From CAYNHQ01 sp964397255 (GTDB lineage Bacteria; Bdellovibrionota_G; JALEGL01; DATDPG01), in assembly GCA_964397255.1 (NCBI GenBank), contig CAYNHQ010000008.1, forward strand, positions 102,983 through 166,982: a DNA stretch of 64,000 bases. Direction: 5' to 3'. The notes under the pieces are model-generated. The model saw nothing but the letters and a program-made list of their open reading frames with translations, made no database searches and was not told where the DNA came from. The position numbers and the translations under genes are program-made. Below, in pieces: positions 57,788 to 64,000 of the stretch. The stretch's first letter is position 1. Every line of letters begins with the position of its first letter.

Positions 57788-58730
57788 TGGGCCCCGATGT
57801 CCCATGAATTTCGTGGCATTTGTAATCGGGAACCGGCTCAGTCGAAAATGGAATAATGCTATACACACCCAGTTTGACGGAGGTTGCGGAGTTTTGAGAA
57901 AGGCGAGACTTCGCCGAAACCGTGGAGGAGTCTTTTGTGTCGGTACCCATGAATCGAGAAATGAGCTCCGATCTACCTTTTAAAACTTTAATTTCAAACA
58001 CTGCATTCATCTCCGGAAATTCCGAATTCTGAACGGCCTTTGCCTCTGTTTCGTTCGGTTTGAGAAAGCAGAGATGATACGGGATATCTTTTAAGGGGTA
58101 GGGATCCAAAATTGTACCCTGCCGGCCGGTTTGAGATGGTTCGACGGAACCGAACGTTGGATGATTTACAATTACCGGACTGGTTTGGTCGGGATAATAG
58201 GGAATGATCCAGCGCCACTGAAGCTGACGAATCAAGGAGCTTCGAATTTTTTCGTCGGTTGAAACGCCAACGATGAAATGAGTGCTTCGGCAATTCATTC
58301 CGGGGATGTTTTCTCCGCAGCTTTCTCCTCCTTGTTCAAACCGAAAAAGTAGAAAGCTTGAAGAGTGAGAAATGTCGGTGACCAGCTTTGACTTTAAAAC
58401 ATCGTAAAATTCGGACGCAAACGAAGCAATTTGTTTATCCTGAAATGGCGGCGCGTTTGGCTCGAGATCCGCCTCTGAAAATGGAATTGTTCTATCGCCA
58501 TCGGCATAAAGTTTCACAATAGCGGAGTAAGGGAAGGGGCCGCCAGGCTCCCCGGAACCCTTCTTCGCCATGTAACCCATGACATCCCTGAAATTTTCGC
58601 GAATCAAAGCTTCATGCAGTGAAATTTCCACGAGAACGGATAATTCACGATCCAAATCCCCGGCATGTATGGAGGGAGCTAGGGCGCAGGACAGAACCAT
58701 GGACCCGACTATTGCCACCCACTTATTCAC
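57771..58730 (-). CDS. Exported protein of unknown function
   Basis: 319 residues, signal peptide with a probable AxA site (IHAGD, about residue 24). The mature part has five Cys in all, the pairs spaced CGENIPGMNC and CFLK/YKCHE suggesting disulfides. No domain recognised; no membrane helix. Not obviously related to the neighbouring Fn3-CTERM protein. Confidence 0.65.
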   Translation of the reverse strand: MNKWVAIVGSMVLSCALAPSIHAGDLDRELSVLVEISLHEALIRENFRDVMGYMAKKGSGEPGGPFPYSAIVKLYADGDRTIPFSEADLEPNAPPFQDKQIASFASEFYDVLKSKLVTDISHSSSFLLFRFEQGGESCGENIPGMNCRSTHFIVGVSTDEKIRSSLIRQLQWRWIIPYYPDQTSPVIVNHPTFGSVEPSQTGRQGTILDPYPLKDIPYHLCFLKPNETEAKAVQNSEFPEMNAVFEIKVLKGRSELISRFMGTDTKDSSTVSAKSRLSQNSATSVKLGVYSIIPFSTEPVPDYKCHEIHGTSGPITIQH

Positions 58731-58788
58731 GATGGGCGCCTCAAATCAGACCTCGATGCCATTTGCAACACCCTTATAACGCGACGAA

Positions 58789-59229
58789 TTAAAGCAATTT
58801 TAAAGAAGGGCGCTGAAAAAAAAGTAATACTCCCACGCAAAGCAAAAGGAAATGGAAACGAGAGGCGTATCCGCAACCGCTACTCGCTGATGTTCCATCT
58901 ACAGTGGCCAGCCCATTTTGGGACGTTTGCGAGTTAAACGACACTTCGGCCGATTTCGCGCTTTCATTTCCAGAAAAATCATACGCGGTGACCGCATAAT
59001 AATAGGTCGTATTGTCGTTCAAGTTGGAATCGGAATAGGCAACCACATTTCCCACGTCTTTGACCATATCGTACGAACCTGAGGCGGGACCGCGGTACAC
59101 TTTGTAACCTGCCAAATCATTCTCACTGTTGGCATCCCAAGCAAGATGACTTACGGCCGCGAACGCAGTCGAAGATATGCTGCATGCGCAGAAAACATAA
59201 AAAAATAACCGAAGATACGTTCTTTTCAT
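58789..59229 (-). CDS. Fn3-domain surface protein with MYXO-CTERM-like tail
   Basis: 146 residues. Signal peptide ends TAFAA (about 25). One fibronectin type III domain (about 28-100: HLAWDANSENDLAGYKVYRG, TTYYYAVTAYDFSGNES). A Ser-rich linker leads to SSGCG with Cys119, a hydrophobic helix FHFLLLCVGVLLFF, and a short basic tail: the layout of MYXO-CTERM/GlyGly-CTERM sorting signals processed by sortase-like rhomboid or CPBP enzymes. Compare the tail inside 24609-27062. Confidence 0.7.
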   Translation of the reverse strand: MKRTYLRLFFYVFCACSISSTAFAAVSHLAWDANSENDLAGYKVYRGPASGSYDMVKDVGNVVAYSDSNLNDNTTYYYAVTAYDFSGNESAKSAEVSFNSQTSQNGLATVDGTSASSGCGYASRFHFLLLCVGVLLFFQRPSLKLL

Positions 59230-59411
59230 TTGAGGAGGATTTAATTCAATTTATACGCCAAAAAGTTCCACATTTTTTAATAATTATTTCAATATGTTAT
59301 TAAAATATGTAGAATGGTCGTATAAAAATGCTATGAAATCAAAAGTAATGGGTACGCAAACCTTTCAGTTCAAAAAACGATTTTGTGACGCAAGTGCTAA
59401 GACCTTAGATG
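59230..59411. other. 182-bp AT-rich gap
   Basis: Between the Fn3-CTERM gene and the end of the Pif1-like gene. Contains AT-rich runs (59270-59320) and no clear gene; a plus-strand reading frame from 59294 continues antisense into the helicase gene and lacks a Shine-Dalgarno. It marks the edge of the GC-richer block to the right. Confidence 0.6.
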
Positions 59412-60701
59412 TTAGTGATGTGTACCTTCTGCTAAATGGTGGACTCTCGCGGATGAAAAATGTTGTAGAGAACGATGAAATTCGACAACGGAAGGGTCGA
59501 CGCGAATGGACGATTCGTCCCAGCCGGCGAGCGTCAGGCCGTCACCGCTCCGGAGCCGACTCAACGCCACATATGCCTGGCCCGGCTCCCAAAGGCGGCG
59601 AAGGTCACAGACCATACTGTCCAGCGTTGCCCCTTGGGCCTTGTGAATCGTCGTTGCGTACGCCAGCGTGAGAGGAAAGTTGGAGGCTGTCGCAATTTCG
59701 TTCCCGTCGCCATCCAAAAGTGCGAACGAAGTTTTTGGAATCGACTCGATATGCTGATTCCTCAATCGGACATGAACGCTGTCATTGCCGATTTTGGCTA
59801 CAACCCCCAGCGAACCGTTCACGTATTTGAATCCAGGGTCGTTGATTCGAATCATCACGAGCGCCGATTCCTTGATTTGCAACACGTCTGGAATGGGTGC
59901 CTGTTTTTTCAACGTTTCGATCGCGCGCGGATTTCCAGAGTAATGGGTAGAAAATTTCCGAAGCGGTTTTTGGATTCTGGCGAGGCGTTCGCGATTGACC
60001 CGCTCGGCCATCTCCCGCCGGGGAAAAAGATATGTGGTATCCGGCGGATGAAACCCATTTTCGAGATCCACTTTCCGATTCAGATAAGTTTCGACGTCGT
60101 AGTTCACCACGCCGTCCCGTACATGATTGAGGATCCGCATATAGTCTCGATCTTGCGAACGCATGATCGTTCTCAAAACGATCGAAACAAATTGCGATTG
60201 CCTCCACGATTCATCGAGAAAGGCCCACTCTTTCGTTTGGCCTCTGGGATTTACGGGCGGGAGCTGCGCGAAATCCCCCACGGCGATCACGCGGGCCCCG
60301 CCCCAAGGGGCGTGAATTTTTCGTGCCCGTCGGCAGATTTCCTCCGCCGCCCGCAACGTCGGGCCGGAGATCATCGAAATCTCATCCAACACAAACCCTT
60401 CGATCTTTCGAAGCCGTTTCACGACTCGTTTGCTTACGAGCGCCCGTTCGACCGTTTTCTCGATGCCTCCTTCCATCATTCCCAAGCCGAAAAAACTGTG
60501 AAACGTCCGGCCGCCGACCAGAACGGCGGCGGCGCCCGTACTGGCGACGATCGGAAAGGTTTTCCGTTCTTTGTCTTTGAGAAATCGTTGGATCAAGAAA
60601 CTTTTGCCGCTCCCCGCAACGCCGGTGACGAAAAAATTGTTCCGGTACTCGGCGAGCTCCCACAGGGCTTTTTGTTGGCAAGGGCTTAGGTCAGGCGACA
60701 T
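59412..60701 (-). CDS. Pif1/RecD-like SF1 helicase
   Basis: 429 residues. Walker A GVAGSGKSFL (27-36), motif Ia VASTGAAAVLVGG, HSFF, Walker B FVLDEISMIS, motif III GDFAQLPPV, and C-terminal VTLAYATTIHKAQ-like (LAYATTIHKAQGATLDSM) and YVALSRLRS. It has a Pif1-type core without extra nuclease domain. Translation starts 11 bases before the GHKL gene stop, so the two are coupled. The partner and the accessory setting favour a defence or DNA-processing module over the housekeeping role of eukaryotic Pif1. Confidence 0.85.
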   Translation of the reverse strand: MSPDLSPCQQKALWELAEYRNNFFVTGVAGSGKSFLIQRFLKDKERKTFPIVASTGAAAVLVGGRTFHSFFGLGMMEGGIEKTVERALVSKRVVKRLRKIEGFVLDEISMISGPTLRAAEEICRRARKIHAPWGGARVIAVGDFAQLPPVNPRGQTKEWAFLDESWRQSQFVSIVLRTIMRSQDRDYMRILNHVRDGVVNYDVETYLNRKVDLENGFHPPDTTYLFPRREMAERVNRERLARIQKPLRKFSTHYSGNPRAIETLKKQAPIPDVLQIKESALVMIRINDPGFKYVNGSLGVVAKIGNDSVHVRLRNQHIESIPKTSFALLDGDGNEIATASNFPLTLAYATTIHKAQGATLDSMVCDLRRLWEPGQAYVALSRLRSGDGLTLAGWDESSIRVDPSVVEFHRSLQHFSSARVHHLAEGTHH

Positions 60702-62613
60702 TCCGTCCCTTACGTTTTCCGGAAAGTTCCCGGTCGGCGTACGATGCCACTTCCACCAACTGTTCCAGCGGTGCTTCGAGGCGAGCGTCCTGATTGCTTT
60801 GGAGAACCACCTCCTTAGCGAAGAGCATGGCGAGGTAGCGGAGCCGCAAGCCGGGCCTCTCTTCCAGCGCGCGATATTCCGGATGTCCCGCGTTGATTTC
60901 CCAGCGTCCCTCGCTCAGGCGCGAACGCCATGGAGCCCCCGGTTGATTCACAAACTCTGGCTCGGGGATCCCTTCTCCGGAGCGGCGGCTGTATATTTCT
61001 TCCACCACTTCCAACGCGACTTCCGCGCGGACTTTGCGGTCTCCCGCTCGGGCGGAAACCGAAAGCGCCCCCCCTGCGGGACGATCGGCGGCTTTAAGAA
61101 CGACTTGCCCCATCGCTCCTTCGCTAGTCTCATCCAGAATTCCCGCGCCATTTCCCGAGATCGCCCACGTGAATAAGACGGGCTCCTGAATTGCCTTTCC
61201 CTCGGAATCACAGGCCAGAGCCCGGACATTCTTTCGGTCGCCGCAAATGATCTGTACGGTAGCCGGTGAGATCCGTACCTTTTCCAGCGGTCCGGGTGGA
61301 AGAAGTGTGGGGACGGGAAGGTCGAAGGTCTCTTCTTCGCGTTCTGACGGAAGAGGTTCGGCCGCAACTGCGTCTTTCGCATCTGTCGCGCCGCTCCCTC
61401 CGGAGGCGCCAGTCAACTTGAGGTCGGCGACGGGAAGGAGCGCATATCGGGGGCGGTGCCGGTAAAAATCGCGAAACACTCGTTTGAGATCCCGGATGAG
61501 CGAGCGATCCGATTCTTTCGTCCGATGCTGCTCCAGGTTTGTGAGGATAGTGGCCAGGAGCGATTCGAATTCGCGCAATGCGTTTGCGAACGCCTCGGCC
61601 GCGGCATCCACGGTCACGCCGCGGCGGCTTCCGGGCGCGACGGTGAACGCCGGGAAGTCGACGAACCCCGTCAGACGCGCATCGGTCCAAGGGGGATGGT
61701 TGAGACCGAGCGCTCCCAATTCATGGAATCCTTGCGCGACCAAACTTCCGCTGGAATAGACACCGATCCCGCGTTGCTCGGTGTTCGCATTCTCATCGCC
61801 GGAAACGTAAATCTCCATTCGGATCTCGGAGTATCCCGGGACGGGAATCGGGCCGATTCCCGAAAGGCGTTCGCCGAGAAAGCGGGGAGGGCGAACGGGG
61901 ATCGACTTTTTCGCAGTCCCGCGCGCCATTCGGTCTTCCACCACAAGCTCTACTTCTCGGGCCAGAAGTTGGCCGCGAAGCTCTGAGGCGAGGAAATCCG
62001 CCATACGTCTTCCGATGAGAGCCCCCAACGCGCCGGCGTGAAGACCGACGACAACCACTTCTGTGAACTTTTCTTCCAGCGGAAGACGCCCGCGAAGCGG
62101 TTGGATCACAAACTCCGGCCGGTCCCGATAAAGAACCAATCGATACGGAGGGCGGCCGGGGAGAAAACTTCGCATCTCCAGCATCTGGCCCAAACTCCAA
62201 AACCCGAGCAGGCCGATGCCGTATTGGCCCTGCGTCATGAGCGTGAGGCGCTCTTGAGGAGAAAGCGAACGCTTTCGGCTGTGGCCGATGTGCGTGGCGA
62301 TGTAGCGCAGCGCCTCGGGACGCTCCAACTCGGGAATGACGCCCGAGCCGTCGTCAAAAACCTTGAGGCAAGGAACCCCTTTTTCGCGAACGCGAACAAC
62401 ACGAATCCGCCGGGCGCCCGCGTCAAGGCTGTTCTGGACCAGCTCGGCCAATGCTTTGCGAGGGTCGGGCTGGCTCAACGCCAGCCATCGGATTAGCTCA
62501 AAAGGGTCGTGCGCGCGCACACGGCCGCGCAAAACCTCGCGTTCTTTTTTCGACCGGTTTGAAGCCTTTTTTGACGGTTTTCGGCTCGGCGTTTCGGAAG
62601 CGGCTACGTCCAT
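60691..62613 (-). CDS. GHKL (Hsp90/MORC-like) ATPase with Ig-like insert
   Basis: 640 residues. Basic N-terminus, then a Bergerat fold: motif N ALAELVQNSLDAGARRI (E57, N61), G1 DDGSG (88-91), G2 TQGQYGIGLLG (about 127-137), and a later PGSRRGVTVD loop near residue 330. A linker (about 400-430) leads to an Ig-like beta region (about 440-545: VRISPATVQIICGDRK, FTWAISGNGAGI) and a helical C-terminus. Not a kinase, MutL or gyrase by its parts. First gene of a pair with the helicase. GC-richer than the surroundings. Unrecognised family. Confidence 0.75.
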   Translation of the reverse strand: MDVAASETPSRKPSKKASNRSKKEREVLRGRVRAHDPFELIRWLALSQPDPRKALAELVQNSLDAGARRIRVVRVREKGVPCLKVFDDGSGVIPELERPEALRYIATHIGHSRKRSLSPQERLTLMTQGQYGIGLLGFWSLGQMLEMRSFLPGRPPYRLVLYRDRPEFVIQPLRGRLPLEEKFTEVVVVGLHAGALGALIGRRMADFLASELRGQLLAREVELVVEDRMARGTAKKSIPVRPPRFLGERLSGIGPIPVPGYSEIRMEIYVSGDENANTEQRGIGVYSSGSLVAQGFHELGALGLNHPPWTDARLTGFVDFPAFTVAPGSRRGVTVDAAAEAFANALREFESLLATILTNLEQHRTKESDRSLIRDLKRVFRDFYRHRPRYALLPVADLKLTGASGGSGATDAKDAVAAEPLPSEREEETFDLPVPTLLPPGPLEKVRISPATVQIICGDRKNVRALACDSEGKAIQEPVLFTWAISGNGAGILDETSEGAMGQVVLKAADRPAGGALSVSARAGDRKVRAEVALEVVEEIYSRRSGEGIPEPEFVNQPGAPWRSRLSEGRWEINAGHPEYRALEERPGLRLRYLAMLFAKEVVLQSNQDARLEAPLEQLVEVASYADRELSGKRKGRNVA

Positions 62614-62696
62614 TCCAGCCAGCTATCATGCATGCTCGCCTCCGTCCAGGCCAGATCCTACGGCCTCACCCCCTTCCTAATTTGAAATTTCGAACC

Positions 62697-62725
62697 TTGA
62701 CTTAGATTTTTCAAGATGCTGGAAT
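62697..62725 (+). promoter_or_regulatory. Promoter of the second DUF4143 ATPase
   Basis: TTGACT (62697-62702), 17-bp spacer, TGGAAT (62720-62725), 8 nt to ATG 62734. Confidence 0.45.
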
Positions 62726-62733
62726 CAATCAAC

Positions 62734-63888
62734 ATGGGAAAGTACATTCCCCGAAAAATATCGTCAGAGCTGCAGCTTCGTCTGCGAAAGAGCGCAGTGG
62801 TAGCTTTGGTCGGCCCGCGGCAAAGCGGGAAAAGCACACTGGCCCGGCTTTTGGGCGCGGACCATTATTTCGATCTTGAAAATCCCTCCGACCTCAACCG
62901 CCTGAACGACCCCTTGTTGGCCCTCGAGAGTTTGCGGGGGCGCATTGTCATCGATGAGATCCAGCGCAAACCCAATCTTTTCCCGATCCTGAGGGTATTG
63001 GTGGATCGAAGTGCCCGTCAAAGATACTTGATCCTGGGAAGCGCTTCGCGCGATTTGCTTCAACAGAGTTCCGAGACCTTGGCGGGGCGAATTTCTTATC
63101 TTTATTTGGGCGGCTTTTCTCTGGAGGAGATCCCACGCGCACAAATTGATCGGTTGTGGTTGCGCGGTGGATTGCCTCGCTCCTTCTTGGCAAAATCCGA
63201 CAATGACAGCGTTCGCTGGCGCGCGGATTACGTGACGACGTACGTGGAACGGGATCTTCCCAACCTGGGCATTCGCATCCCCCCGACGTCGATGCGCCGT
63301 TTTTGGACGATGCTGGCTCATTATCACGGTCGACTCCTGAATTACGCTGAGTTAGGTCAGTCGTTCGGGCTTTCGGATGTGGCGATTCGCGGCTACGTGG
63401 AAACCTTGGCGGGCACGTTTATGATTCGGGTGATTCCGCCCTGGTTTGAGAACTTGGGCAAGCGACTCATTCGCAGACCGAAGATCTATTTTCGCGATAC
63501 CGGTTTGCTTCACAGTCTTCTAGCGATTCATTCCCAGAAAGATCTACTATCGCATCCCATCCTTGGGTTTTCCTGGGAAGGTTTCACGCTCGAGAACCTC
63601 GCGTTTGAGCTCCAATTGCGGGACGAAGAAATCTATTTTTACGGCGCTCACGGCGGTGGTGAACTGGACCTGTTCTTTCTCCGTCGAGGAAAGCGATGGG
63701 GCGTTGAAATCAAGTACGCGTCCGTTCCCAAACGAACGACACAGATGGATCATATGATCACAGACTTGGGGCTCAAGAAACTTTATGTCGTCTACGCCGG
63801 ACACGAACGGTTCCCTCTTTCCAAAAAAATCGAAGCCGTGCCGCTGTCTCAGCTGCAATCTTTGCGAAAGGATTTTGGCGCCGAATAA
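62734..63888 (+). CDS. AAA ATPase with DUF4143 domain (second copy)
   Basis: 384 residues from ATG 62734 (MGKYIPRK); ATG 62716 lies before the -10 box. Walker A GPRQSGKST, Walker B GRIVIDEIQRKPNLFPIL, LILGSASRDLL. C-terminal DUF4143 with FTLENLAFEL and the PD-(D/E)XK-like pair ELDLFF ... VEIK. Related to but clearly distinct from the 6168 copy. Divergent, 120 bp, from the GHKL-helicase pair. No direct repeats were found around it. Confidence 0.85.
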   Translation: MGKYIPRKISSELQLRLRKSAVVALVGPRQSGKSTLARLLGADHYFDLENPSDLNRLNDPLLALESLRGRIVIDEIQRKPNLFPILRVLVDRSARQRYLILGSASRDLLQQSSETLAGRISYLYLGGFSLEEIPRAQIDRLWLRGGLPRSFLAKSDNDSVRWRADYVTTYVERDLPNLGIRIPPTSMRRFWTMLAHYHGRLLNYAELGQSFGLSDVAIRGYVETLAGTFMIRVIPPWFENLGKRLIRRPKIYFRDTGLLHSLLAIHSQKDLLSHPILGFSWEGFTLENLAFELQLRDEEIYFYGAHGGGELDLFFLRRGKRWGVEIKYASVPKRTTQMDHMITDLGLKKLYVVYAGHERFPLSKKIEAVPLSQLQSLRKDFGAE

Positions 63889-63944
63889 AACTTCAAGAAC
63901 TCGGCTCGAACCCGGTCGTCGCCAGTCGAAAATTGAGTCTTTCT

Positions 63945-63981
63945 TACGCCATGGCGTAGGTCCCTGCCGCTTGCGGCAGGG
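63945..63981. repeat. Two adjacent palindromes near the right edge
   Basis: TACGCCATGGCGTA (63945-63958) is a perfect 14-bp palindrome; CCCTGCCGC-TT-GCGGCAGGG (63962-63981) is a perfect 9-bp stem. Together they could terminate the ATPase transcript or belong to a dispersed repeat. No T-run follows within the window. Confidence 0.55.
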
Positions 63982-64000
63982 GTATAAGCCATCTTTGCCA

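Noticed and set aside
59294..59671. 125-codon plus-strand ORF
   Set aside because: It starts in AT-rich intergenic DNA and continues antisense through the helicase 3' end with low-complexity translation.
59475..60689. 404-codon open frame antisense to the Pif1-like gene
   Set aside because: It mirrors the helicase codons on the other strand, has no recognisable motif and no ribosome-binding site; GC-rich coding DNA often leaves such long antisense frames.
1..64000. CRISPR arrays, rRNA, tRNA, prophage or classical IS elements
   Set aside because: No regularly spaced repeats, no rRNA-like or tRNA-like stretches, and no transposase, integrase or phage structural protein were seen.

Overview
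The window looks like a chromosomal segment of a diderm (Gram-negative-type) bacterium. Signs of this are two lipoproteins, an outer-membrane porin, a second beta-barrel, a TonB-like energy transducer and a type IV pilin-like protein. Base composition is near 50 % GC by eye. C-terminal MYXO-CTERM-like tails, a TAM41-type CDP-DAG synthase, a split glycine decarboxylase, PTPS-III and a CADD-type protein recall the Myxococcota/Bdellovibrionota side of the former Deltaproteobacteria or a related uncultured lineage. This placement is an inference. There is no rRNA, tRNA or CRISPR array.

Layout: 0-6.1 kb is kdpA(end)BCDE, potassium uptake and its two-component control. 6.1-9.9 kb is an accessory zone: a DUF4143 ATPase, a decayed kdpE-like piece, a K-channel-like protein, a CADD-type (pABA-forming) enzyme and a winged-helix/nucleotidyltransferase pair between 23-bp direct repeats. 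9.9-15.7 kb holds uvrC-comEC, pdxH and a lipoprotein. 15.7-18.9 kb is a porin / FMN-binding protein / cytochrome-b-like protein / ApbE operon for extracytoplasmic flavin redox chemistry. 18.9-24.1 kb holds an M23 protein, ydcH, psd-pssA-M28 peptidase and asd. 24.1-27 kb encodes a lipoprotein and a remarkable propeller-barrel fusion.

27-39 kb is mostly housekeeping: truA, a tiny basic protein, a structured inverted repeat, proC, TAM41, a diguanylate cyclase, maf, yggS, a second nucleotidyltransferase cassette between perfect 23-bp repeats, divIVA, and the folD-gcvT-gcvH-gcvPA-gcvPB one-carbon operon. 39-47 kb has vapBC, a secreted metallo-hydrolase, a TonB-like protein, and pterin/7-deazaguanine genes (folE, PTPS-III, queD, a FolM/PTR1-like reductase, queC) mixed with a ferredoxin, an alkyltransferase-like protein and a pseudopilin-like protein. 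47-51.5 kb is a DNA-repair/RNA operon (polX, nth, rhlE, an ICMT-like methyltransferase). 51.5-59.2 kb has a deoxyhypusine-synthase-like protein, a mechanosensitive-channel-like protein, two divergent zinc dehydrogenases, an EAL phosphodiesterase and secreted unknowns. 59.4-63.9 kb is a second accessory block: a GHKL ATPase overlapping a Pif1-like helicase, next to a second DUF4143 ATPase.

Three themes cross the window. (1) Many promoters place the -10 box only 6-11 nt before the start codon, which implies common leaderless mRNAs. (2) Toxin/antitoxin-like or ATPase cassettes sit between short direct repeats copied from the flanking gene or promoter; at two loci the repeat is 23 bp and carries the -35 element of the neighbouring gene. 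(3) Folate synthesis appears to use replacement enzymes (CADD for pABA, PTPS-III for FolB, a FolM-like SDR).
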